This document shows, in pieces, positions 1-8,927 of a stretch of 26,259 nt of DNA; positions within the stretch are counted from its first letter, which is position 1, and each line of letters starts with the position of its first letter. Position numbers and translations under genes: made by a program. Location of the stretch: contig LSSN01002273.1 in NCBI GenBank assembly GCA_001970855.1, forward strand, positions 1 through 26,259. Direction: 5' to 3'. Origin of the DNA: Smittium culicis. Taxonomy: Eukaryota; Kickxellomycota; Harpellomycetes; Harpellales; Legeriomycetaceae. The notes beneath the pieces are model-generated. The model saw only the letters and a list, made by a program, of their open reading frames with translations, was not told where the DNA came from and made no database searches.

Positions 1-333
1 GAAAAGGTAGCTAATACCCTTTGCCCAACCCCACATACTAACAATAGCAAGTGGGTTGTAAACATATTGTTGAGGTTTGTAAACAACAAAGAAATGCCGC
101 TATCAATAGATAGCATTTCAAGATACATAAGATCAATATCTGACTTAGTACGCCGCGGCCCGGATACACCAATACCTAAAGGAAGAGCGATTGGAGCAAC
201 ATTAGCGGCTAACTCAGGGGTATCAGCTGATGAAATGGTTTTGCACGCCATCTGGTCGAACTATGCCATCTTCGATACATATTATCGACACACAAGAAAT
301 TCCTCGAATAACTTGACCGAGTCGATTCTATAA
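1..333 (+). CDS. DIRS-type tyrosine recombinase, C-terminal part (5' end outside window)
   Basis: The frame is open from the first base of the window to a TAA at 331-333, giving 110 residues of a protein whose start lies upstream. The C-terminal half looks like a tyrosine recombinase: an Arg codon at 184 opens an Ala/Gly-rich helix (RAIGATLAANSGVS). This is followed by HAIWSN, with Trp at 253 in the usual His/Trp position, and then FDTYYRH with two Tyr codons at 280-285, one of which should be the nucleophile. In this family the enzyme inserts a circular DNA copy of the retroelement. The His that normally sits three residues before the second Arg is not seen; a Pro occupies that place in my alignment by eye. 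The inverted repeats immediately downstream fit a DIRS-like element, in which this gene lies near the right end. A Crypton- or Ngaro-like recombinase is the main alternative. Confidence 0.72.
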   Translation, partial: EKVANTLCPTPHTNNSKWVVNILLRFVNNKEMPLSIDSISRYIRSISDLVRRGPDTPIPKGRAIGATLAANSGVSADEMVLHAIWSNYAIFDTYYRHTRNSSNNLTESIL

Positions 334-342
334 TTTGGAGTA

Positions 343-442
343 ACTTAATATGTCTCCTCTCTGATGTATAATGTTAGAATTAATCGAGCTCTTTAGAGCG
401 AAGATTAATTCATATTATACGATGAGAGGAGACATATTAAGT
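343..442. repeat. Internal complementary region, imperfect 100-nt hairpin
   Basis: The outer arms 343-361 and 424-442 are perfectly complementary over 19 bp. An inner pair, 378-385 with 403-410, flanks a GAGCTC-centred loop. In between, the two sides are similar but not identical (for example ATGTATAAT against the complement of ATTATACGA). This is what is expected if one half copies the left end and the other half the right end of the element. It starts 10 bases after the recombinase stop codon. Confidence 0.75.
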
Positions 443-605
443 CCCACCCACCACACCCATTTTACCTTTGCTCAAAGATGATAAGGATATCACTACTGCG
501 TTCGTTAAAGTTTATACCATTAAATTTTTTTTAGTTCATTTTATTTACTTTAATTTTATTGGATTTAGATTATCTTTTTAGTTTTATCCAATAAGATGAT
601 AACAG

Positions 606-674
606 TTAATATGTCTCCTCTCATCGTATAATATGAATTAATCTTCGCTCTAAAGAGCTCGATTAATTCTAACA
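606..674. repeat. Right terminal inverted repeat of the DIRS-type element
   Basis: This 69-bp stretch is identical to the reverse complement of 372-440; I checked it base by base. Beyond 674 the similarity stops, so the element's right edge is placed there. The flanking DNA from 675 is of a different character (coding-like relic). Confidence 0.72.
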
Positions 675-692
675 AATTTCCAAAATCAAGTA

Positions 693-856
693 CAAGATGT
701 CGAATCGCTGAAACAACATAAGCTCGACTGTTATGACACCAATAAAGACTCTAATATAGTCGATATAACAGAATTAAAGAGGCCTTAAACCCTAAATATG
801 ATGGCTTATGTTATGACAAGTATCCAGAATTCAAAAATATTGTGGTGATCAACAAA
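693..856 (+). pseudogene. Frameshifted coding relic of unknown family
   Basis: From 693 a frame reads through about 31 codons (QDVESLKQHKLDCYDTNKDS and on) to a TAA at 786. The frame one base back then continues from 782 for 25 codons (ALNPKYDGLCYDKYPEF and on) to a TAG at 857. The two pieces look like one protein broken by a single frameshift. I do not recognise the family. It begins 18 bases outside the DIRS-type element, so it may be the sequence into which that element inserted. A chance open stretch is possible. Confidence 0.25.
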
Positions 857-3019
857 TAGTCGATATTTCTAATACTAAATATATTTATATTGAATTCATA
901 TTGGAGATATGATATATGAATAAATGAATAGAAGTAAAATCATTTGTTAAAATTCTCATAGTCATTTGAGGTATTGCCAATAGCACTTTAGAAAAGTATT
1001 TTATTTAGCTTTTATTTTACTAAAAATACTATACTTTATAAAATTTCTTTTGAATTTCTTCATATCTCTCTCTTCTCTTTGCTTTCGCTCTTTTAATAAA
1101 CTATCTAAAAATATCTAATATACCTATTAGGATTGTAACTGATATAGAGGTGATAGTGAGTTATGTGATTATTTTTTTGATATTTTTATATACTCTTAGC
1201 ATTTTTAATTAATTTTAAATTAGTAAAAAAATTTCAATGCGTGATAATTTATAATTACCTATTATAATTAACTTCTTTATATAATTATTTAAAATTATGA
1301 TAATTTTATCTTAATATCTTTGGAATGATAATATATTCAATTTAGATATTTATAGTGTTAAAATAGCCAAGATATTATTATGAGAAATTTTTTAGATTTA
1401 TGCACAAGATATTTAGCTTCTAAATAAAACTTGTAATTTCGCATCATGAATTCTTTCCACAATTGAAATCCAGAATTTTTTTGATATTCATTTTAATTAT
1501 GGTAAGCCACCACGTGATATATGCTCAAAATTATAATCAATAAAGTAGCGCTGACTAATACAAAATATATTATATTTCTTAAATTTATTAATTAATACTT
1601 TTGAAAATTTAAAGCTTCGCTTTATTTAATATATATAGCTATCGATTTAAACAGAAATTCGAAAACTTCAGATATAAATTGTAATATTTTTCTTTTCCTG
1701 TATTGTGTCCAGAAAAATTTATTTAAAAAATCTCATTCCCGAAAACCCCACTACTTTAGTATAATTAATATTATACAAATATAATATGAAAATAAAGTAG
1801 TAGAAATAAATCTTTAAATAAAAGCTACGTTTGGGACAAAATAAAGTACATTTTTTTCAATAAATAATCCTCAGATTTTCAGTATGTTGTGATTTTGTCC
1901 TTTAAATGTCAATATTTACAAAAAATGTATAAAAAAATCTATTTTCAAGATTTTTTCTTATAATTTCAGATAAGATTTGACTTTGGATCTCTAGAACAAT
2001 AAACATAATTCTGGTCCAAAAAGATCAATATTATTTTATTTTATAAAAAAAACTCTTTTCTGAAATTCAATAGTTTATTTTTTGTTAAATTATGAATTAA
2101 TACAATGCTTATAATAATCAATTTTTTTATTTTTTCATTGGCCTGGTTTTTTAGATTGATTCTTTATTATTAGAACGTTAGGGATTTTCTATTTGTTCAT
2201 TCAGTATCCAGAATTTGCTTGAGGTCCTTAAAATATTCCGTTTTAGTATCTATTGAAACCTAAATTACTCTTTTTATAAGAATCTTAAATACCTTTTGTT
2301 CAAATTATTTCTACCATTTCTATTACACAATACATAATTTTTGAAAATAGCAATTAAAATTTTTTAAATATATGATCTATTACCATATTAATTTTATTAT
2401 CTAATAATTTATTTTAGAATTTTAGCTTATAGATATGATAATTATTTATATAAACTGTCCTATTTTATCATTTCAGTTTATGGACAAGAATAAAAAACTT
2501 ACTAAATATAAAGTTTTAAGTAAAAAATATTAATGAAGTTAGGATACAATAATGAGCTAAAATTTTCTAAAAAAAGTATCAAAGTCACATAATATATATT
2601 TAAGTAAAACCTTTAATGAAACTATAAAAAATTATATAACTTTGACATGATATATTCAAATACAATGATACAGTTTAAATAAAATATGTATTTGATTATT
2701 AATAATTAGCCATATAAATAGAAAGTGACATACTATGAATAGCTAATTTTTAAATTTAAATTTATTGAAAATTATTTTGTTAATTTATGCATAATTATAC
2801 TAGTGTTGATCATATTCAAATATTCAGAAATTTATCAGTGACAAAGAGTTTGTTCCGAACAACATAATTTAAATATTATTAAATAATAATTAATTTTTAG
2901 ACAACCAAAAGTATAATAATAACTCGTTAATAATTTTTTTTTAAAAGCTTGATGAATTATATATGATATTCATTTTATATCAAAAATGGGTGAATATCAG
3001 TCTGAATTATTATTGAATA
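857..3019. other. Gene-free, very AT-rich stretch
   Basis: I see no coding frame, RNA gene or clear repeat here. Composition is dominated by A/T runs and stop codons occur in every frame. Confidence 0.6.
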
Positions 3020-3068
3020 ACCGAGCTCTTTATAGGAAAGATTAATTCATATTAATAATTGAGAGTAG
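3020..3068 (+). repeat. Decayed copy of the DIRS-type end repeat
   Basis: This segment aligns with bases 384-432 of the intact element. Both share CGAGCTCTTTA followed by AGATTAATTCATATTA and a GAGAG-containing tail, with scattered substitutions. Its orientation is that of the internal complementary region, that is, inverted relative to the right end. It therefore suits either the left terminal repeat or the internal region of an old copy. Confidence 0.5.
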
Positions 3069-4939
3069 AAATATCAATTTTTTTCATAAATACCTATTTA
3101 AAATTACAGGTATATGAAAAGTATAGCGCAATCGTGTATATTAAATTTTATACTATATACTTTAATATAATTATCCGATTAATTATTATATTCATTTTTA
3201 ATATTTCTGCTAAGTATTATCCAATGAAGTATCAACTTTTAATATTTCTAAAACCTTTGAATAATATGTATAATATTCGCTACAAAGATGCATAATAATC
3301 ATACATATTATACTATAGAAGAAACATACTTACTTGAGTATAATTTTAAAATGGCTAATTCAACATATTCGTTGAATATCTTGTAAGTCAATTGTATTGA
3401 TTAAAGATTTTATAGATCGATCAGAATTAAAGCGAATAAATATCATCAAATGATATTCATGAATAATCAGCTATAATAGCACAGATAGCCATACCCTTTT
3501 GTATCAGAGTTTTGAGGCGGTCCAAATTTATTCAGAAATATACTGAGCGCATCTATAAATACTGTTCACAGAGAAAATAATAAAGATATTCTTAATAAAT
3601 GTTATAATTCTATTCACTGCTTATGTAAATTTGACTTCATGGGATTTTGGGCTGAGTTTGATATCAAAATTTTCTATATAGGCTTTTTAAGCAATCTTAT
3701 GGAATAATTTTGGATCTATATTTTAGACTAAGTATAAATAATAGTAATTTTATTTATTTATTGAGAAACTGGAAGAATGTTAAAAAAATGATAAGCCTAG
3801 AGATTTAAAGCTGAATCTCTAAGACTTAAATACTAAAATAGATTGTATTTTAATTGGATAGTTTAGATAATTAGGATAAATTTATAATTTTAATTATCCA
3901 ATCAAATCTTAACACTATGTTGGCGCTGATAACTCATTTATTTTAGATTGACAGTCTCAACATTTTTTATTTGATCTGATATAACAGATATAATTCTCCT
4001 TGATCAGTGCGGAAACGTTAATATTCGATACTGTGTAATAAATATATTTTAAAGAATCCTGAATCTGCAAAAAATCAATAAATTCCGTGATTTAGTTGCT
4101 ATAATGTCAGATTTGATATTAGTTTCAGTTATTTAACAATACTAGAATAATGTTTATGTCAGTTTTAACAATAATGAAAGAAAGATCGAATTTTTATCAG
4201 ATGTTTAAATAAACTCCATTAAAATTAGGTAAAGAGCTATTTCTGAAGCGATTTAGGACTACCTAATCAAAGCAAATTAGTAATTCTTTATCAAGCCTAG
4301 TTTTTTCTACTCTACCGTATAGATCTCTGCAGGATATTTTACTATTTGAAGCGCGGAAACCGGAGCGGTATATCTCGAAATATATTAACCAGCTTAAAAT
4401 GCTCTTATGGATAATATTTTACCTGGATTGAATTTATAAACTTTATATGTTTATTAATATATATTTGATGACATAATTTTCATGACCTTTTTTTTTATTA
4501 AACATGGCTAATCGTCCAGGCTATAATTATCCAGTGATCTATTTCTATATTCGTTTCTTTTTTACATTTTGGGACCAGTACCAATTTTTTTGCTTGAAAT
4601 AGAAGCGGTTGAGAGATAGAAAATATGCTTAGATCCGTAAACCATATTTCTAACTTCTGATTCGGTTTAAATAGCGTGATTTTCGTCTTCACCTACTTAT
4701 CTTATTAACGGCCCTGAATTTCTGCTTCATACTAAGCGAATGATATCTATGGTTTTTTTTTGTTTATTACAGTCTAAAGATTTTTTATTTACTCCCAAAA
4801 GATCTGGAGAGATTGTGTCACAAAAATTCTCAAGATAAGACAGGTTGGTTGCGTTTTCTGAAATTATTAACAGGATAATATCACCACATTAGTGAACTAA
4901 AGCACATAATTAACTGACATCAGATCCATAAATCAGTGT
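3069..4939. other. No intact gene; possible element interior
   Basis: The only open stretches are short (78 codons from 3059 on the plus strand, 64 codons at 4498-4692 on the minus strand) and show no recognisable domain. GC content rises from about 4.2 kb onward. It may be degraded retroelement sequence. Confidence 0.4.
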
Positions 4940-5413
4940 TTGTATATTCTATTTATTGATTTCAAAGGCACAAGCAAGCGCAATGTCCCACTAAAATCTA
5001 ATTATGAATATCTGGAGTCCAAATATACCCCAAGGTCTCGAGTCTCACTCAAGAATGATTACCCGATACATGAATGTGTGGAAAGTATAAATAGACATTT
5101 TATTTATCTAAGACTTCGTTAAAGTTAAGTAGACGTTCTTACAGTCTTTAATAACAAAATTCTTTATATGAACTCAAAGAATCGGCAGCTACTTGTCCAT
5201 AATTTATTAATAATAAAAGAATCGAATGAAACTTCAAAGAAAGTTAGAAATCAATATCTTCTCGTCTTTTCAGAGCTAAAATTTTTTCCAGCCTCTCGTC
5301 TTAGGCTTCTGTTTATTCTCAGAGAAAACTTGAGAGACAAATTATTTGTATTTCTTACGATCCAGAGACTTGTTTTTGATTGGAATGGCTTGTTTTATGG
5401 ATTTCTGATTTAA
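4940..5413 (+). pseudogene. Coding-like relic, unknown protein
   Basis: One reading frame runs from 4940 to 5413 with only two internal stops (TAA at 5120 and 5126), giving pieces of 60 and 81 codons. Such an open frame is unusual for this AT-rich DNA. The translation is rich in charged residues and Leu, but no motif is recognised. The next relic starts immediately downstream in another frame, so both could be parts of one decayed retroelement reading frame. Confidence 0.3.
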
Positions 5414-5415
5414 TT

Positions 5416-5811
5416 ATGAGTCCAATCTCCGAGAGCTTAGAAGAAAACAATAACGTGATCGTTCTGCATGCTTCAACGGTCTTTCTCAATTTTAGTATTC
5501 CGATCAGGAAAGTATAGGATCAAATTCCTTTCGACTTGGCTCGTTATAGAACTGCAAGCAGAATCTTGATAAAGGACGAAGGGTTCAGTAATGACCCGAA
5601 TGGTAAAAAGCTTAACCGAAAACAGCTCCCGTTCCAATGAAAATGATGGTAATTTCGACACTTCTTGTATACCAATGTGTGTGTTAAGGAACAATGGAGG
5701 CATAATGACCTCAGGAAATCCTTCAGGCGGATCGTGCAGCAGATGGATGTCAGATTACCGATCTTGAAATTATTTTTCCCCCACGAAGAGATTGAGCTTC
5801 CTGAAAACTAG
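5416..5811 (+). pseudogene. Coding-like relic with four internal stops, possibly retroelement
   Basis: An ATG at 5416 opens a frame that reads sensibly through PFDLARYRTASRILIKDEG and, further on, RRIVQQMDVRLPILKLFF to a TAG at 5809. It is interrupted at 5515, 5638, 5644 and 5650. The opposite strand is also open (5473-5703), so strand is not certain. No domain is recognised. Position inside the possible decayed element and directly before the 10-bp repeat array suggests a transposon remnant. Confidence 0.3.
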
Positions 5812-5850
5812 TACATGATGTAGGCCCTCTTTTATTATTTACAGAAAAGA

Positions 5851-6050
5851 TCTAGAACTTTATGGAACATCATTTAATACAATTTAATCTAATGGAACGT
5901 CATAATATATTATGGAATACATTAGAACCTTATGGAACAACATAAAACATTATGGAACCTTATGGAACAACATAGAAAATTATGGAACATCAAAGAACAT
6001 CATGGAACATTTTTGAATACAATGGAATCTTATGGAAAATTATGTAATTT
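5851..6050. repeat. Tandem array of a 10-bp unit (consensus TATGGAACAT), about 20 copies
   Basis: Reading in steps of ten from 5851, nearly every block resembles TATGGAACAT: for example 5861, 5931, 5951, 5961, 5981, 6001 and 6031 keep ATGGAA. The blocks between them (5871, 5901, 5941, 5971, 5991) resemble CATAGAACAT. The register holds for about 200 bases without an insertion or deletion. Neighbouring blocks partly form a 20-bp higher-order unit. The array fades out around 6060. Confidence 0.85.
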
Positions 6051-6185
6051 TATCCATAGATTATTTCCGGTTAATTCTAGAACCTTCAAGAATAATTCAT
6101 AATAATCTGCAAGCTATTACTTGAAAAATATTAATGCTTTTATTATTATTTTTATTTAATTATATCATTTAGATTTTTCTTCATA

Positions 6186-6363
6186 AGTATAAAAGGGTAA
6201 CCTTTTTCCATCTTTCAGAAAAATCTAAGTGTATTATTTATTCTATTATATTTATTCCACTAAATAATTATTATCCCTATAATATTAAATAAATAACACT
6301 ATCTTAGTCTTAGTTTCAAGTGAAACACACTCCCTGTCTTTACTCCTTCAATCGTAGCTAACA
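6186..6363 (+). promoter_or_regulatory. TATA-box-containing, LTR-like stretch
   Basis: TATAAAAGGG at about 6188 is a strong TATA element. It is followed by pyrimidine-rich DNA and lies about 130 bases after the 10-bp repeat array. Upstream repeats followed by a TATA box is the layout of a retrotransposon U3/R region. I could not fix TG...CA ends or a target-site duplication, so an LTR is only a suggestion. Confidence 0.25.
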
Positions 6364-7760
6364 TTATTTATATATAAAATTCTGAACTATTGGCCTTAAA
6401 ATCTGGAATTTCACGGCTATATCAACTCGATAGCTTTATAGCAAGGAGTGAGGCTACTTTTTTCTTCAAAAATTTACTGGTCTCTTGACTTGGCTTCCTC
6501 TTGAACAGAATTGAGTAGGATATTATTGGTGTTCTTAAATGATATTTAACTGGCCATGGGCTCAAATTTCATCTTAAGGGATGAAAGTCACTCCAGAATC
6601 AAATTGATATCCAGATAAAACTCAAGCTTATTCCATTTTTTCATATCGGGATACTTCAGCACCAAAGAGGATTGTTTGATGTCTTAAAGGGGATTCTGAA
6701 TACACTCTCCGCTATTTTCTGAAACCTTCCGCTGTCCGTTAGTCTGAAACAAACACGTATGAACATACGGGATGTACCACTACTTTTTAAAATTTTTGAA
6801 TCTATTTAAGATCCCCTCCTGATCCCACGACCTATTTTGCGAAAATTTAAATTGTTGTCGAAGGTTTTGTGATTTGAGTTTCCTTCAGCAAAGGTATCAT
6901 TTATGGTGCTCATAGCCATAACATTTTCGCTGAATTATAAGCCCTTTATAACCATATTCCACCAGCGCTTACGAAAAATCTGTACACGTTTTAGCTTCGC
7001 TTTTGAATTCATGTAAATGAGGGCTTTCAAAGAATATAGGCATATAAGTGACTTTTATCGGATTCTACTAATTGCATTGGTTTTCCGAGTATTTCTAGTT
7101 CCTTGTGGAGATCGTCTAACATGACCATGATTACAGTAGCGGTGATTTTATCAATTAAAGTTCTCACTATTATGTAAAATCGGTCATATTGGCCACCTTT
7201 GGTGTTTATACCCGGGTAATCATGAATTCTTAAGTTTATTTAGTAGTACATGAGCCTCATTGGTTTATTTAGTGTCAGCTGAGTTCCAAAGATAGCAAGT
7301 CGGATTTCATCATCACTCTGGTAGCTTAATTGCTACGAGGAGGTGAATTATAGCTCATATAAATAATCTTAGGTCAACATAGTGTCGCAATCTTGCTCAC
7401 TTCTTTAAATAATGAATATCAAAAGAAGTCTTATTCAAACGGTTTCAGTTCATCTGTGAATTATGGGTACACAGATAAATTGGTTAAAAGAATTCTAGTA
7501 TTGAAATGCGTATCTTCAGGCTCTATTACGCGGTTTTTTTCTCGTAGAAATTTTTTCTATCATGTCAGTTGATTGTCTTATTTTATCTTTTTTCATTAGA
7601 GCTTGATTAATTGATTCTTATTATATTGCTATTAATTGAAGATATTAAATTTATTAAATAATATGTCGTATAAAATTTTTTAAATTTGAAAATCTTTATT
7701 CTGGTAGAGTACTATTGCGAAAGAAAGGTCATAAGGATAAATAAATTGTGTATTTCACAT
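6364..7760. other. Degraded, moderately GC-richer DNA, no recognisable gene
   Basis: Base composition is noticeably less AT-rich than the flanks (for example about 38% G+C over 6661-6720). Plus-strand frames between about 6560 and 7016 contain stretches with few stops, but no motif of reverse transcriptase, RNase H or recombinase could be read. Best viewed as transposon wreckage. Confidence 0.35.
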
Positions 7761-7885
7761 TATATTACTATTAAAATTTTCTTAGTCAATTTTGCTTCAC
7801 ATTAATTTTTATTGGCTTGTAATTGGTGATTTAGTTTTATGCAGTAAGATGGTAACTTAATAATTATCCTCTCTAATCTATAATC
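7761..7885 (+). repeat. Decayed copy of the DIRS-type right end
   Basis: These bases align with about 512-632 of the intact element. Shared blocks in the same order include a TTATTGG block, TTAGTTTTAT, TAAGATG-TAAC, and ATCCTCTCTAAT-TATAAT standing for the intact GTCTCCTCTCATCGTATAAT. Similarity is lost after about 7885, where the inner part of the terminal repeat would follow. Confidence 0.55.
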
Positions 7886-8927
7886 GTGAGTTTCTGGGGG
7901 GTTTTTTTCATTAATTATACTTCACGCAAAAATACTAATAATGTTTTGATGGGAAAAGTAGATATCTATTTACTCCAATTAATTTGCTTAGCTTAACATT
8001 AAAATAGTGTATTTGTACTTTTATTTTACTATTTAATTTACCAAATAAAAACTGAGCTAAAAAAAATATGGCGAAAATTAAAAATTTCATTTAGTGGCAA
8101 TTTTGTAAGTACTAAATCAAAACCATGAAGCCCAATCAGGGTATTTTTTAGTTAAAAATTGTAATTTAGAAATATAATAGCCTATTACATTTATTTTGAA
8201 TAGTAATTTAGAAATAATATATAAAAGTAATGGTTAACCACAGAGGCTTATATTCTGAAGCCTGGTGACTTCAGATAGCTTTGCAATCATTTTTTATTAC
8301 ATATTTTTTAATCTGAAAATTGTGGCAACAAGCTAATTATTTTCTCATATACGAATCAATTAATCTCAAGTTTAGTTTTCAAATAATTTGATGGCTTTTA
8401 TAACTTTATTTGAATTTATCATTTAACTCCACAGGATATTATACATTACTAATATCTGTACGAATTTTTTTTATAACTAATATCGATAGGATCAATGGAC
8501 ACACAAGTAGTCATAGCTATTCTCTAAAAATGATAATTGCACGATTTTAAAACAAAAACACTATAATTAGTACAAAAATTTAATAGATCATTATTTTGTT
8601 ATCTCGCTTCTGATATTACAGTTTGTATTCTAAGGTAGCGTGTTTTGTGAATATTATTATTATTTTTTGAGTGTTGGAATATTTATATATATATTACTGA
8701 AGAGAAATAAGCGAATTTACATTATTAATAAAGATAAATCCACTAATCTCTTACATAATTAAAACATTTAAAAACCAAATAAAATCAAGCCTTTATCTTT
8801 TATAAAATTAACCTATTTTATAAACATCATTTTATAGACATTATCAATTGTATATTTGAAAGTTACTTTAATAACAAATATACTCGTTTTATTGCCCTCT
8901 TTATAATATTTAGGTTGCCAAAGCGCA
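7886..8927. other. AT-rich 5' flank of the TEL1 gene
   Basis: No gene is seen. The stretch should contain the TEL1 promoter, but TATA-like strings are too common here to choose one. An in-frame stop lies close upstream of the TEL1 ATG. Confidence 0.5.

Larger units (their letters stand above)
1..674 (+). mobile_element. Right end of a DIRS-type (tyrosine recombinase) retrotransposon
   Basis: The segment contains, in order, the recombinase 3' end (to 333), a hairpin-forming internal complementary region (343-442), a roughly 160-base spacer, and a terminal repeat ending near 674. Bases 606-674 are the exact reverse complement of 372-440 over 69 bp. An internal region complementary to the element's end is the known hallmark of DIRS-like retrotransposons, where it serves as template for joining the ends of the circular intermediate. 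The exactness of the repeat and the open recombinase frame suggest a fairly recent insertion. The reverse transcriptase/RNase H part and the left end would lie upstream of the window. The right boundary is inferred from where the match stops. Confidence 0.7.
3020..7885 (+). mobile_element. Possible decayed DIRS-type element (about 4.9 kb)
   Basis: A left-end-like repeat remnant at 3020-3068 and a right-end-like remnant at 7761-7885 lie in the order and opposite orientation expected for the two ends of one element. Their spacing matches the usual 4-6 kb size of DIRS-like elements. Much of the interior, roughly 4.3-7.5 kb, is visibly richer in G and C than the flanks and contains broken coding-like frames, but I could not recognise reverse transcriptase or recombinase motifs in it. 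A mixture of unrelated element fragments is the main alternative. Confidence 0.35.

Noticed and set aside
444..459. C-rich tract CCCACCCACCACACCC resembling yeast-type telomeric repeat
   Set aside because: It is a single 16-base tract inside the transposon end between the hairpin and the terminal repeat, with no further copies; coincidence is the simpler reading.
818..2220. Shared string AGTATCCAGAATT near 820 and 2203
   Set aside because: Too short and isolated to count as a repeat; the flanks do not align.
3059..3295. 78-codon plus-strand frame rich in Ile/Phe/Tyr
   Set aside because: Composition reflects AT-rich DNA and no motif is visible; treated as chance.
5473..5703. 76-codon minus-strand frame opposite the 5416-5811 relic
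   Set aside because: The minus-strand translation has no recognisable motif, and the plus frame continues in a protein-like way on both sides. Strand remains uncertain, so it is mentioned only in the relic entry.
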